Shown: positions 43,640-53,532, counted from the stretch's first letter. The stretch: DNA of 64,000 nucleotides from Paracoccaceae bacterium (GCA_022824005.1 JAJEBG010000023.1:1-64000), one strand, 5' to 3'. Numbers and translations are program-made. The notes: generated by a model from the letters alone, not told the origin.

Positions 43640-43948
43640 ATGTCCAAACGTCGTCGAATCAAATTACCAAAAATTTCGGTCATTTTTTGTTTTGGCGGCG
43701 TGCTGTTGCTTTGCACCTATTTCTTACATTCGGCGATGAAAGGTGAGAATGGCATTTTTCGTCGCATTCAGATCGAAGATCAAGCGGTTGAACTGCAACG
43801 GGAGCTCGACCAATTGAATCAAGATATCAAGGCCATGCAAAACCTCACCACCCGCTTGTCCAACGAGCATCTTGATCTTGACTTGCTTGATGAGCGGGCC
43901 CGTGCCGTTTTAGGTTATATTCGGGTTGATGAAATCATTATCAAGTGA
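43640..43948 (+). CDS. ftsB: Septum formation initiator FtsB/DivIC family
   Basis: 102 residues: a short cytoplasmic basic segment (MSKRRRIKLPK), one membrane helix (about 13-31), and a periplasmic coiled coil (about 45-85, QAVELQRELDQLNQDIKAMQ) followed by the family's LDLDLLDERARAVLGY motif. FtsB joins FtsL and FtsQ in the divisome. The pgk-ftsB-pdhA neighbourhood resembles the eno-ftsB-pdhA order seen widely in alphaproteobacteria, with pgk in place of eno. Confidence 0.88.
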   Translation: MSKRRRIKLPKISVIFCFGGVLLLCTYFLHSAMKGENGIFRRIQIEDQAVELQRELDQLNQDIKAMQNLTTRLSNEHLDLDLLDERARAVLGYIRVDEIIIK

Positions 43949-44039
43949 TCGATGAAAGATGATGGGAGCTCGCTTCTGCGAGAACTAGAATTTTGATCGC
44001 ATTGCCTTTATAAGTTCATTTACGCCCTCCAATCTCGTG

Positions 44040-45053
44040 ATGACAGCAGGGGATAACTTGCAAATGGCCGCTCAAAGACGTCGCCGCACCCAAAAACCGA
44101 CTAAAGACGAGTTGCTTGGATATTATAAGAGCATGTTGTTGATCCGACGTTTTGAGGAAAAAGCAGGACAATTATACGGCATGGGGCATATCGGCGGTTT
44201 TTGTCATCTCTACATTGGACAGGAGGCCGTCGTCACCGGTCTTGAAGCGGTCGCCATCAAGGGTGATAAACGAATCACCGCTTATCGTGATCACGGTCAT
44301 ATGCTCGCCTGTGGGATGCATCCCAATGGGGTGATGGCCGAATTGACCGGCCGCCAAGGTGGATATTCCTGTGGAAAAGGGGGCTCGATGCACATGTTCA
44401 GCAAAGAGCGTCATTTTTATGGTGGACATGGTATTGTCGGGGCGCAAGTGCCGATAGGCGCAGGTCTCGCGTTCGCCGATAAATATTTGCAAACTGACAA
44501 TATTACCTTCACCTATTTTGGTGATGGGGCCGCCAATCAAGGACAGATTTACGAGACCTTCAACATGGCTTCGCTGTGGAAACTTCCCGTTATTTTTGTC
44601 ATTGAGAACAATCAATATGCGATGGGAACCTCAACTGAACGCGCCTCTTCAACACCTGAATTTCATACCCGTGGTGCCGCTTTCGAGATTCCGAGTGAGA
44701 TGGTGGACGGCATGGATGTCGTGGCGGTCAAAGAAGCGGGAGAGCGGGCCGCCAAACATTGCCGTGGCGGTGGTGGCCCCTACATTCTGGAATTGCTCAC
44801 CTACCGTTATCGGGGACATTCGATGTCGGATCCGGCCAAATACCGCAGCCGCGAGGAAGTGCAGAAAGTTCGGGGTGAGCAAGATCCGATTGATATGGTG
44901 CGAGTCCGCTTACTGGCGCTAAAAAGTGTCAATGAGGACGATATTAAGAAGATTGACAAGGACATTCGTGCCTTGGTCAATAGTGCCGCTGATTTTGCCA
45001 AGGCTAGTCCCGAGCCTGATGTGAAGGAACTCTACACCGATGTCTATCGTTAA
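44040..45053 (+). CDS. pdhA: Pyruvate dehydrogenase E1 component, alpha subunit
   Basis: The thiamine diphosphate-binding half of the heterotetrameric E1 that decarboxylates pyruvate. 337 residues from ATG 44040 (a GTG lies 3 bases before). Motifs include MLLIRRFEEKAGQLYGMG, YRDHGHMLACG, the thiamine diphosphate motif GDGAANQGQIYETFNMASLW and the phosphorylation-loop-like RYRGHSMSDPAKYRS. It is followed by pdhB and pdhC. The complex's E3 (lpd) is not in the window. Confidence 0.95.
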   Translation: MTAGDNLQMAAQRRRRTQKPTKDELLGYYKSMLLIRRFEEKAGQLYGMGHIGGFCHLYIGQEAVVTGLEAVAIKGDKRITAYRDHGHMLACGMHPNGVMAELTGRQGGYSCGKGGSMHMFSKERHFYGGHGIVGAQVPIGAGLAFADKYLQTDNITFTYFGDGAANQGQIYETFNMASLWKLPVIFVIENNQYAMGTSTERASSTPEFHTRGAAFEIPSEMVDGMDVVAVKEAGERAAKHCRGGGGPYILELLTYRYRGHSMSDPAKYRSREEVQKVRGEQDPIDMVRVRLLALKSVNEDDIKKIDKDIRALVNSAADFAKASPEPDVKELYTDVYR

Positions 45054-45095
45054 GATGGCCGTATCGCATTCGTAAGTGATTTCGGAAGGATATTG

Positions 45096-46478
45096 ATGAA
45101 ATTTGAAGTCCTAATGCCGTCGCTCTCGCCGACGATGGAAACCGGAACTCTGACCAAGTGGCTCGTCGCGGCGGGTGACTCTGTCTCAATCGGCGATCTC
45201 GTCGCTGAAATTGAGACCGATAAGTCGACAATGGAAGTGGACGCACAAGAAGACGGCACGGTGTTAGAACTCTTGGTCGCCGAGGGCAGTGAGAATATTC
45301 CCATCAATACCCCTATAGCTATCCTTGAAATCGATGGCGACGAGATGTCTATTCCGGCTTCACCCCCTCCTGAAGTGGTCACCGAAGCGCCGCCCAAGAC
45401 TTCTGAGGTGATCACTGAGGCGGCGCCCAAGACTCCTGAAGTGATCACCGAAGCGGCGCCCCCTCCAAAAGTTGAACAACCTCACGGCGTAAGTGAGACA
45501 CTCCGCACGGATGTACGAACCGCTCTGCGCGATGCGATGGCCGAAGAGATGCGGCGTGACGAGATGGTCTTCCTGATGGGAGAAGAAGTCGCCGAATATC
45601 AAGGCGCGTATAAGATTTCGCAGGGACTCCTTGAAGAGTTTGGGGAAAGACGTGTGGTGGATACGCCGATTACGGAACATGGATTTACGGGTTTAGGCGT
45701 TGGGGCGGCTTTTGCGGGCCTGCGTCCTATCGTGGAATTTATGACCTTTAATTTTGCCATGCAAGCCATGGATCAAATGATCAACTCGGCGGCTAAAACT
45801 CTTTATATGTCGGGGGGGCAGATGGGATGCCCGATTGTTTTTCGGGGCCCCAATGGCGCGGCCGCGCGCGTGGCGGCGCAGCATAGCCAAGATTATGCGG
45901 CATGGTATTCGCATATCCCTGGCCTCAAAGTGATCCAACCCTTTTCTGCCGCTGATGCCAAGGGTCTCTTGAAATCAGCCATTCGCGACGACAATCCTGT
46001 CATCTTTCTTGAGAATGAAATTCTCTACAGCCATGAATCTGACGTCCCCATTGATGAGGACTTTACCGTGCCGATTGGCAAAGCGAGAATTTGGCAACAG
46101 GGCAATGATGTCACTCTCGTCTCTTTTGGTATCGGAATGTCTCACACTTTACGCGCCGCCGAGATGTTACGAGACATCGGTATAGATGCCGAGATCATTG
46201 ATTTACGTACACTTCGGCCGATGGATACGGCCACCGTCATTGAATCGGTCAAGAAGACCAATCGATGCGTCACCATTGAGGAAGGCTGGCCGGTCTGTTC
46301 GATTGGCAATTATGTCAGCTCGGTCATTATGCAAGAGGCTTTTGATTGGCTTGACGCGCCGGTCATCAATTGCACGGGTAAGGATGTGCCGATGCCTTAT
46401 GCCGCCAATTTGGAAAAACTGGCCTTGATATCGCCAAATGACATTGTCGAAGCCGTCCGTTCGGTCACCTATAGGTAA
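45096..46478 (+). CDS. pdhB: Pyruvate dehydrogenase E1 beta subunit with N-terminal lipoyl domain
   Basis: 460 residues from ATG 45096, which has an AAGGA site. The first 80 residues form a lipoyl domain, with the lipoylated Lys43 in [10 protein letters not shown] Pro/Ala/Thr-rich linker built of three 11-residue repeats follows, then the E1-beta transketolase-like fold (about 135-460, [33 protein letters not shown]). A lipoyl domain on E1-beta is characteristic of alphaproteobacteria. The second Lys43 in pdhC suggests that both components carry swinging arms. Confidence 0.95.
   Translation: MKFEVLMPSLSPTMETGTLTKWLVAAGDSVSIGDLVAEIETDKSTMEVDAQEDGTVLELLVAEGSENIPINTPIAILEIDGDEMSIPASPPPEVVTEAPPKTSEVITEAAPKTPEVITEAAPPPKVEQPHGVSETLRTDVRTALRDAMAEEMRRDEMVFLMGEEVAEYQGAYKISQGLLEEFGERRVVDTPITEHGFTGLGVGAAFAGLRPIVEFMTFNFAMQAMDQMINSAAKTLYMSGGQMGCPIVFRGPNGAAARVAAQHSQDYAAWYSHIPGLKVIQPFSAADAKGLLKSAIRDDNPVIFLENEILYSHESDVPIDEDFTVPIGKARIWQQGNDVTLVSFGIGMSHTLRAAEMLRDIGIDAEIIDLRTLRPMDTATVIESVKKTNRCVTIEEGWPVCSIGNYVSSVIMQEAFDWLDAPVINCTGKDVPMPYAANLEKLALISPNDIVEAVRSVTYR
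45372..45470 (+). repeat. Three tandem 33-base repeats in the pdhB linker
   Basis: Units at 45372-45404, 45405-45437 and 45438-45470 share most bases, and each encodes 11 residues beginning EV(V/I)TEA. The third diverges at its end. They extend the flexible linker between the lipoyl domain and the E1-beta core and keep the reading frame. This is a coding repeat that can vary in copy number by slippage. Confidence 0.9.
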
Positions 46479-46489
46479 CAAGAGAGATT

Positions 46490-47761
46490 ATGGTTCAGAT
46501 TATCCGCTTACCCGCCCTCTCGCCGACGATGGAAACAGGCAGTGTGGCCAAATGGCATGTCGCTGAAGGGGACGCGGTTGAATCAGGTGATCTTCTGGTC
46601 GACATCGAAACCGACAAAACTTCAATGGAAGTCGAAGCGGTTGACTCGGGAATTGTCGGCAAAATTCTAATCGAAGCGGGCGCCGAAATTGTGGCGGTCA
46701 ACACGCCAATCGCCGTTCTTCTGGAAGATGGTGAAGCGTTGCCAGAAAATTTGTCTACTTTCATCAACGAGGAAGATTCACCACCGGCGGCCGCAGAAGA
46801 ATCCGCCGCCCATACAGAGGTTGCGATTGAGGATACGCCACCGCCGCCCGCCCGCCACGAAAGACCTCAGCAAGGGAGCGACACAAGAATTTTTGCTACC
46901 CCCCTCGCCCGCCGCATCGCCGCACAAAAAAATATCGACCTCAAATCAATTAAAGGATCAGGCCCTCACGGTCGCATCGTCAAATCGGATGTCGAAGAAG
47001 CTCGAGGTCATCAAGCCCCGTTAGCGGCGGCCGCAACTCCCTCTGATCTTCTAACGCAATATGAGGGTCGCGAATTTACCCCCATCCCATTGGATGGTAT
47101 GCGCAAGACCGTAGCGGCGCGGCTGACCGAAGCCAAAACCACTATTCCACACTTCTACCTGCGCCGTGATATGATCATTGATTCACTCTTGGACTTGAGA
47201 CATTCAATCAATGAGGTGATGGCCAAACAGGATATTCGAATTTCAATCAATGACTTTGTGATCAAAGCGTCAGCGTTGGCTTTACAGCAGGTACCGGCGG
47301 CAAATGCCATATGGGCCGGGGATCAAATCCTCCAATTCAAACCCTCTGATGTGGCGGTCGCGGTGGCCATTGAGGGCGGATTGTTGACACCCATCATCCG
47401 CGACGCAGAAACCAAATCGCTGCCGCAATTGTCGGTGGAAATGAAGACGCTCGCGGCCCGGGCCAAATCACGTAAACTGATGCCATCAGAATATACCGGC
47501 GGGACTTTTTCGATTTCCAATCTAGGTATGTTTGGTGTTGAAAATTTTGACGCCGTGATCAACCCGCCGCATGCGTCAATCTTGGCTGTGGGGGCTTCTC
47601 AGCGAAGGGCCGTGGAGAATGAAGATGGCTCAGTTGGCTTTGCGACTTTCATGTCGATGACCTTGTCATGTGATCACCGCGTGATCGACGGGGCCGTCGC
47701 GGCCCAATTTTTAGCGGCGATCGCAGAGAATATTGAAAACCCGCTATTGATGCTCCTCTAG
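46490..47761 (+). CDS. pdhC: Dihydrolipoamide acetyltransferase, E2 of pyruvate dehydrogenase
   Basis: 423 residues in the usual order: a lipoyl domain (1-80, Lys43 in ETDKTSMEV), an acidic Pro/Ala linker, a peripheral subunit-binding domain (about 135-172, RIFATPLARRIAAQKNIDL), and a catalytic domain (about 195-423) with the active-site motif DHRVIDGAVAAQFL. E2 forms the core of the complex and transfers acetyl groups to CoA. It has a single lipoyl domain, complementing the one on PdhB. It lies 11 bases after pdhB. Confidence 0.95.
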   Translation: MVQIIRLPALSPTMETGSVAKWHVAEGDAVESGDLLVDIETDKTSMEVEAVDSGIVGKILIEAGAEIVAVNTPIAVLLEDGEALPENLSTFINEEDSPPAAAEESAAHTEVAIEDTPPPPARHERPQQGSDTRIFATPLARRIAAQKNIDLKSIKGSGPHGRIVKSDVEEARGHQAPLAAAATPSDLLTQYEGREFTPIPLDGMRKTVAARLTEAKTTIPHFYLRRDMIIDSLLDLRHSINEVMAKQDIRISINDFVIKASALALQQVPAANAIWAGDQILQFKPSDVAVAVAIEGGLLTPIIRDAETKSLPQLSVEMKTLAARAKSRKLMPSEYTGGTFSISNLGMFGVENFDAVINPPHASILAVGASQRRAVENEDGSVGFATFMSMTLSCDHRVIDGAVAAQFLAAIAENIENPLLMLL

Positions 47762-47809
47762 CCCTTTGTCTGGACTAGCCATATCGGTTCTGACGTTTGA
47801 CCTTTTCCG

Positions 47810-48616
47810 TCAAGCTGAAGGGTGAAAATACTGGTTCATCGTATCTGATGGTTGGTCACAACCCGACTCTCCCACAATACGCGCCGGAACACCCGCCACT
47901 GTCTTACAAGGCGGCACATCGTCGAGAACCACAGAGCCAGCGGCGACGCGCGAGCAATGACCGACGGTGATGTTACCCAATACAATGGCACTCGCACCGA
48001 GGAGGACGCCTTCATTGACTTTGGGATGGCGGTCACCGCCTTCTTTGCCGGTACCGCCAAGTGTGACGGCGTGCAGCATGGACACGTTATCTCCAACAAC
48101 GGATGTCTCCCCAATCACGATCGCGTGCGCATGATCAATCAGTATTCCTTGTCCCATGACCGCGTTGGGATGAATATCGACACCAAACAATTCTGACACA
48201 CGCATCTGAACATGGTAAGCAATCTCATGCCGCTTCTCTTTCCATAGAAAATGACCAATTCGATAACATTGTAAGGCTTGAAAACCCTTAAAATACAACA
48301 GTGGTTGAATAAAGGTATGACAGGCCGGGTCGCGATCAAACACAGCGATGATATCAGCTCTTCCTGCTTGACCCAGAGTCGGGTCATTTTCGTGGGCCTG
48401 CCGCGCGAGGTCCTCGAGTTCAGTGTGATTGAACTCTCTTGATTGAAGCTTTCGTGCAAATTGGTTGGCCAGCGCGGCTTCAAAGGAGGGATGATCAAGA
48501 ACGGCCGGGCGGTAAATTATATCAAGAAGTTGATCCCTCGCGATGGCTTCTTCCGCCTCGCGCTGAATTCGCTTCCAGACAAGATCTTCGTCCGATGAAT
48601 TGGGGTCAACCGCCAT
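47810..48616 (-). CDS. cysE: Serine O-acetyltransferase
   Basis: First step of cysteine synthesis, acetylating serine with acetyl-CoA. 268 residues: an N-terminal helical domain (1-140) and a left-handed beta helix of hexapeptide repeats (about 150-235). The repeat region includes IHPNAVMGQGILIDHAHAIVIGETSVVGDNVSMLHAVTLGGTGKEGGDRHPKV, which carries the catalytic Asp/His pair (DHAHAIVIGE). The C-terminal tail that binds cysteine synthase ends in HPSA rather than the usual Ile, so interaction with CysK is doubtful. Confidence 0.93.
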   Translation of the reverse strand: MAVDPNSSDEDLVWKRIQREAEEAIARDQLLDIIYRPAVLDHPSFEAALANQFARKLQSREFNHTELEDLARQAHENDPTLGQAGRADIIAVFDRDPACHTFIQPLLYFKGFQALQCYRIGHFLWKEKRHEIAYHVQMRVSELFGVDIHPNAVMGQGILIDHAHAIVIGETSVVGDNVSMLHAVTLGGTGKEGGDRHPKVNEGVLLGASAIVLGNITVGHCSRVAAGSVVLDDVPPCKTVAGVPARIVGESGCDQPSDTMNQYFHPSA

Positions 48617-48725
48617 TTGATATGTCCAACAAAATTGTCATTCCATTCTACAAATAGATGTTTCCATCAGGGTTTCAATAATGATCCCCGACGGCCTATC
48701 TCCACATTCTCAATACCGTTCGTCA

Positions 48726-49904
48726 TCAATTCTTTCGTGGCGCGACAGATTCGATTTGGCGCCAGATGCGAACATTTTTCTTGTGCTCAGCGTAGGTCTC
48801 GGCAAATGCATGACCCCCTTTTCCATCCGCGACAAAGAACAAGTAATCCGAATCCTGGGGATTGAGGGCGGCCCGAATCGCCCGTCGCCCTGGATTGGCG
48901 ATTGGTGAAGGCGGCAAACCTTTATGGAGATAGGTATTGTAAGGTGTGTCTCGCTTGAGTTCGCTTTGGCGCAGGCCTCTTCCCAATGGGGTTTGCCCCT
49001 CGGTGATGCCATAGATGACAGTGGGATCGGTTTGTAAAGGCATACTTTTGCGAAGGCGATTGACAAAAACCGACGCAACAAGCCCTCTTTCGCCATCAAT
49101 AGAAGTCTCTTTTTCGATAATGGACGCTAAAATGAGGGCTTCGTAGGCGGTCTCAAGCGGATGATCGTCTGACTTTTTTTCCCATTCTCGGGTCAATATG
49201 TCCTCTTGAGCCACTTGCATATCTCTCAACAAGGTTTGACGCCCTAAACCCTTTACGACTTCGTAGGTGTTGGGCGCGAGGGAACCCTCGGGAGGCACTT
49301 CACCACTCTCGCCACCGAGAAAGGGCACCCATTTAAGCGATTGAACGATTTGCCATGACGTCAGCCCTTCTGGAATGGACACCCAAAATATAATCGACGA
49401 TTCATGATCAAGCAGGTGAAAATAATCAGCGGGAATGGCTTCACCGGCGGAAATATTTTGTATCTCCTGAAAGTTTGATTGGCCCGCTTGTCGCTCGGCG
49501 ACCGAAATTTTACCCCCCGTTTGACTGGCTGTGAACTGCACACGAAATCGCGGACGGCTTGCCTCTGGGTTGGTGATAATGGCCAGAATATCGGCCATTG
49601 ATGCCGCCGCCGGTATATCAAATGTTCCATAGCGAATGGACTGGGATTGGTTTGTTCGCTTTGCCCCTTCCTTAAAAAACAAGGCGGCCGGCACTCCATA
49701 GAACGATTCAATGAGTCCACGTGTGGCAAGATCAGCGGCAACTTGGCTTGCGCCCGCGCCTGGCGGGATGTGAAAAAACACCGCCGAATCAAAGAGGCCT
49801 GGTTGATGGAAATGCAGTTTTGCCTGCTCAATCAGGAGAAAGGCACCGCTCAATGCAAGAGCGGCGATGACAAATACGGCCATAGCGGCGCGACGCAAAG
49901 TCAT
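48726..49904 (-). CDS. mltG: Endolytic murein transglycosylase MltG
   Basis: An inner-membrane enzyme that cleaves nascent glycan strands and so sets their length. 392 residues: one N-terminal membrane helix (about 8-25), a LysM-like subdomain (about 45-150), then the YceG catalytic domain. Its motif EALILASIIEKET carries the catalytic Glu, followed by ASVFVNRLRKSMPLQTDPTVIYG, YNTYLHKGLPPSPIANPG and DYLFFVADG. The ATG overlaps the fabF stop (ATGA), the standard fabF-mltG order. Confidence 0.94.
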   Translation of the reverse strand: MTLRRAAMAVFVIAALALSGAFLLIEQAKLHFHQPGLFDSAVFFHIPPGAGASQVAADLATRGLIESFYGVPAALFFKEGAKRTNQSQSIRYGTFDIPAAASMADILAIITNPEASRPRFRVQFTASQTGGKISVAERQAGQSNFQEIQNISAGEAIPADYFHLLDHESSIIFWVSIPEGLTSWQIVQSLKWVPFLGGESGEVPPEGSLAPNTYEVVKGLGRQTLLRDMQVAQEDILTREWEKKSDDHPLETAYEALILASIIEKETSIDGERGLVASVFVNRLRKSMPLQTDPTVIYGITEGQTPLGRGLRQSELKRDTPYNTYLHKGLPPSPIANPGRRAIRAALNPQDSDYLFFVADGKGGHAFAETYAEHKKNVRIWRQIESVAPRKN

Positions 49905-51169
49905 GAAACGTCCCGCGCCAAAAGAAGAGACGCATTTGAACCCCCAAAGCCAAACGAATTGGAAAGGGTAAATTGCACCTGACGCGACTTTGCCTCAAGC
50001 GCTGTTAAGTCATAGATGGATTCAACGACGGGGTTTTCGAGATTAATGGTTGGTGGAGCCACTTGGTCACGAATCGCCAGAATGCAAAAAATGGTTTCGA
50101 TAGCCCCCGCCGCTCCAAGCAAATGTCCGGTCGCTGATTTGGTGGAAGAAATAGAGATATCGGCAATGTGATCCCTTCCAACCAATTGACCGATAGCCGA
50201 AATTTCAATCGGGTCGGCCATAGTGGAGGTGCCATGGGCGTTGATATAACTGAGTTGCTCGGGCAAAATCTGGGCTCTGTCGATGGCCATTTTCATCGCT
50301 CTTCTCCCGCCACTGCCGTCAGGAGCGGGAGCGGTAATGTGGTAGGCATCACCTGACAATCCATAACCGATGATTTCGGCATAGATTCGAGCCCCCCGCT
50401 GCATCGCATGTTGACGCTCTTCTAGAACCACCATCCCGGCGCCTTCGCCCATGACAAAACCATCGCGTTCGCTATCGAAAGGGCGACTGGCTCGCTGCGG
50501 TTCATCGCGCCATTGAGTTGACAAAGCTTTGCACGCATTAAAACCGGCGACCCCAAGTTCACAAACGGGACTCTCGGCGCCCCCGGCGACCATCACATCA
50601 GCATCCCCAATCGCAATGAGGCGCGTCGCATCTCCAATGACATGAGTCCCCGTGGCACAGGCCGTCACCGAGGCATGGTTGGGACCCCGGAATTGATAGC
50701 GAATGGAGACATGTCCAGACGCTAGATTGATGAGACAGCTCGGAATAAAGAAGGGTGAAATGCGGCGTGGCCCTTGCTCGGATAAAGTCTTGGCGACCTG
50801 TGAGATAGTCGATAAGCCACCAATGCCCGAGCCGATCATCACTCCCGTTCGATCCTGACCCTCCTCGTCTTGGGGTTGCCATTCGGCATCTTGGATCGCT
50901 TGGTCGGAGGCAGAAATGGCGTAAAGGATAAAGTCATCGACCTTTTTCTGCTCCCTTTGTGCCATCCAGTCGTCAGGATTGAAATCGCCCTCACCTTCAC
51001 CTACCGGGATTTCACACGCGTAGTTGGTTTTTAGATGCGAGGCATCGAAACGCCCAATAGTGGCGGCGCCCGATTGACCTTCCAATATCCTCTGCCACGT
51101 CGCCTCAACTCCACAAGCCAACGGAGTCACCATACCGAGACCTGTGACAACGACTCTTCGCCCTGTCAT
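49901..51169 (-). CDS. fabF: 3-oxoacyl-[ACP] synthase II
   Basis: It elongates acyl-ACP by condensation with malonyl-ACP. 422 residues with the Cys-His-His triad: Cys in SVTACATGTHVIG, His in YINAHGTSTMADPIE and His in SATGHLLGAAGAIE. The N-terminus RRVVVTGLGMVTPLACG and GFGGSNASLL near the end are typical. It follows acpP by about 131 bases, in the fabD-fabG-acpP-fabF-mltG order. Confidence 0.96.
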   Translation of the reverse strand: MTGRRVVVTGLGMVTPLACGVEATWQRILEGQSGAATIGRFDASHLKTNYACEIPVGEGEGDFNPDDWMAQREQKKVDDFILYAISASDQAIQDAEWQPQDEEGQDRTGVMIGSGIGGLSTISQVAKTLSEQGPRRISPFFIPSCLINLASGHVSIRYQFRGPNHASVTACATGTHVIGDATRLIAIGDADVMVAGGAESPVCELGVAGFNACKALSTQWRDEPQRASRPFDSERDGFVMGEGAGMVVLEERQHAMQRGARIYAEIIGYGLSGDAYHITAPAPDGSGGRRAMKMAIDRAQILPEQLSYINAHGTSTMADPIEISAIGQLVGRDHIADISISSTKSATGHLLGAAGAIETIFCILAIRDQVAPPTINLENPVVESIYDLTALEAKSRQVQFTLSNSFGFGGSNASLLLARDVS

Positions 51170-51300
51170 CGACGTTCCAAAATTTGCATAATCAATGGGG
51201 GCTTGACGTTTGTTTTTCAGAGGCGAAAGGGAGGTTCAACCGCTTGCGAGCGCACCTCAGTCCAACATTCAACCCAAGTTGAGGATGGTCAAACAGAGGT

Positions 51301-51540
51301 TTAGGAATCCGCGTTTTTAGTGATAAAGTCGACAGCATCACCAAAGGTATTTATGGCTTCCGCGTCCTCGTCTTTGATTTCGATTCCAAATTCTTCTTCA
51401 AAAGCCATTACGAGTTCGACCGTGTCCAGACTATCAGCTCCGAGATCGGCAATAAATGATGAGGTCTTTGATATTTGCTTGCTCTCGACACCCAAATGAT
51501 CAACAACGATTTTTTTGACGCGTGCCTCAATGTCGCTCAT
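51301..51540 (-). CDS. acpP: Acyl carrier protein
   Basis: 79 residues, acidic, with the phosphopantetheine attachment Ser37 in [19 protein letters not shown]. It carries growing acyl chains for fatty-acid and lipid A synthesis. A GAAGGAG ribosome site precedes the ATG. The 196-base space to fabG contains a small GTGGG/CCCAC inverted repeat just before the ribosome site and probably an extra promoter, in keeping with the high expression usual for ACP. Confidence 0.97.
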   Translation of the reverse strand: MSDIEARVKKIVVDHLGVESKQISKTSSFIADLGADSLDTVELVMAFEEEFGIEIKDEDAEAINTFGDAVDFITKNADS

Positions 51541-51736
51541 GATAACTCCTTCTTTTCACGTGGGAGGACCCACATTTTATCTCGCGGGTTGATTCTCACC
51601 GCCTTTGATTGTTGTTTTCCCAATGGCATCAATGTGTCAAGTTATCGGACACATGCGCCGCTTTGTTAGGGACATTTTCTGACAATATATCATTGTTCAA
51701 GGAAATTCTACAAACATAAACGACCGCCACTATTGC

Positions 51737-52474
51737 CTACAACATCGCCATTCCACCATTGATGTGCAAGGAAACGCCCGTCATGTAGCTCGCTTCATCC
51801 GAGGCTAGAAAGACCACGGCGGCGGCAATTTCTTGCGGAGCTCCGGGCCGCCCTAAAGGAATCTGTTGGCACATGGCTTCTCGCTGCGAGTCGGTCAGTT
51901 TTTCTGTCATAGCTGTATCAATCATCCCCGGGGCCACCGCGTTGACGGTAATGTTGCGGCTCGCCACCTCCATGGCCAATGATTTGGTCAATCCTGTCAG
52001 TGCCGACTTTGATGCGGCATAATTTGTTTGGCCAGGATTGCCGGTCGCGGCGACCACGGAGGTGATATTGATAATTCGTCCCCATCGCCTTTTCATCATA
52101 CCTCGCAAGACCTTTTGAGAAAGAATCATTGCCGAGGTCAAATTGACGGCCATCACTTCCTCCCACACGTCCAAAGATTGTCGCATCAGCAAGTTGTCAC
52201 GTGTGAGTCCGGCCGAATTGACGAGGATTGAGATATCTCCCAATGGCTCTTGAACCCGTTCGACGAGAGACATCACCTCGTCTCGATTGGAGAGATCACA
52301 ACAAAAGGGAAAAAATCCTTCCCCCAAATCTCTTTGAATGTCTTGCAATCGGTGATCCCGCCGTCCGACGCCCGCTACTCTCGCGCCTTGCGTATGAAAG
52401 GCGCGCGCAATCGCCTCACCAATGCCGCTCGTGGCGCCTGTCACAAGTGCGGTTTTACCGGACAAATCAAACAT
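51737..52474 (-). CDS. fabG: 3-oxoacyl-[ACP] reductase
   Basis: NADPH-dependent reduction of 3-oxoacyl-ACP. 245 residues from ATG 52474 (MFDLSGKTALVTG), which overlaps the fabD end by 8 bases; the further upstream frame lies inside fabD. Short-chain dehydrogenase motifs: TGATSGIGEAI, NSAG, catalytic Ser in NITSVVAATGNPGQ, and YAASK with the active Tyr and Lys. The end ASYMTGVSLHINGGM is the family consensus. Confidence 0.95.
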   Translation of the reverse strand: MFDLSGKTALVTGATSGIGEAIARAFHTQGARVAGVGRRDHRLQDIQRDLGEGFFPFCCDLSNRDEVMSLVERVQEPLGDISILVNSAGLTRDNLLMRQSLDVWEEVMAVNLTSAMILSQKVLRGMMKRRWGRIINITSVVAATGNPGQTNYAASKSALTGLTKSLAMEVASRNITVNAVAPGMIDTAMTEKLTDSQREAMCQQIPLGRPGAPQEIAAAVVFLASDEASYMTGVSLHINGGMAML

Positions 52475-53411
52475 TTGAAATCTCCTGAATTTGAGATTGC
52501 ACCTGTTCTGGACTGGCACAGGCGGCGGTGGCTATGGATGGCACGGTGCGGCGGATCATGCCCGACAAGGCGTTTCCCGCCCCGATTTCCAAGACGGTAT
52601 CGACGCCCTTTTGGTGCATATAATGAACGGTTTCGCGCCATCTGACTCGCCCTGTTATCTGCGAGATCAATTGTGATTTGATATCGCCTGCGTCACGAAT
52701 TTCTTGTGCGGTGACGTTGGTAATGACGGGAATTTGCGGAGGCGCGAGCGCAACGGGGTCAAGTTCGATGGCCATTCGCTCGGCCGCCGGTTGCATGAGG
52801 CGACAATGGAACGGCGCTGAGGTCTTGAGTCGAACTGAACGTCTCGCGCCTTTTTCTTTGGCCATTTCAATGGCTTTATCTAGAGCGGCCATAGATCCAG
52901 AAATGACCACTTGTTTCGGATCATTGTCATTGGCAATGTCACAAATTCCTGCCATCGCCGACTCTTTGATAATGGCTTCAACAACTTCAATATTTAGACC
53001 CAAAAGAGCCGCCATGCCTCCTTCACCGACAGGAACGGCCGCCTGCATCGCTTCTCCTCGCACGCGCAATAGGCGTGCCGTGGTGGCAAGTGTCATTGAT
53101 TGGGCCGCACAAAGAGCGGTATATTCGCCAAGACTGTGACCTGCAAAGTAAGCGGTTTTTTGAATATCAAACCCCTCGGCGACCAAGGCTCTCAATACCG
53201 CGAGCGATGTGGCCATCAATGCCGGTTGAGCATTCACGGTCAAGTTCAACGTCTCTTGATCGTCACCCCATATGATCTGTGACAAATTGAATGAGAGCGC
53301 GTCATCAACCTCCTCAAAGACCTGACGCGCTTCGGGGTAGGCTTCAGCCACGGCACGGCCCATACCAAGAACTTGAGCCCCTTGGCCGGGGAAAACGAGT
53401 GCGCGTTTCAC
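52467..53411 (-). CDS. fabD: Malonyl-CoA:ACP transacylase
   Basis: It loads malonyl groups onto ACP. 314 residues from GTG 53411, preceded by AAGGGAG at good spacing; the frame upstream has no homology. Motifs: ALVFPGQGAQVLGMG at the start, the nucleophile GHSLGEYTAL, and a His in SAPFHCRLM. It heads the fabD-fabG-acpP-fabF-mltG operon, with 121 bases from the pstA stop that probably contain its promoter. Confidence 0.95.
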   Translation of the reverse strand: MKRALVFPGQGAQVLGMGRAVAEAYPEARQVFEEVDDALSFNLSQIIWGDDQETLNLTVNAQPALMATSLAVLRALVAEGFDIQKTAYFAGHSLGEYTALCAAQSMTLATTARLLRVRGEAMQAAVPVGEGGMAALLGLNIEVVEAIIKESAMAGICDIANDNDPKQVVISGSMAALDKAIEMAKEKGARRSVRLKTSAPFHCRLMQPAAERMAIELDPVALAPPQIPVITNVTAQEIRDAGDIKSQLISQITGRVRWRETVHYMHQKGVDTVLEIGAGNALSGMIRRTVPSIATAACASPEQVQSQIQEISNV

Positions 53412-53532
53412 GAATGACTCCCTTGTAGCTGCCAACGATATTATCAATGAAGTGGTGATACGTCACCCAGAATGTCGCCATTAGGTCGTTGGAACTTTTG
53501 ACAAGACGCTGACCGTCAGGTTGAACGTGGGC

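Noticed and set aside
45372-45470. CRISPR-like direct repeats
   Set aside because: The repeats are contiguous, without spacers, and encode an in-frame linker in pdhB.
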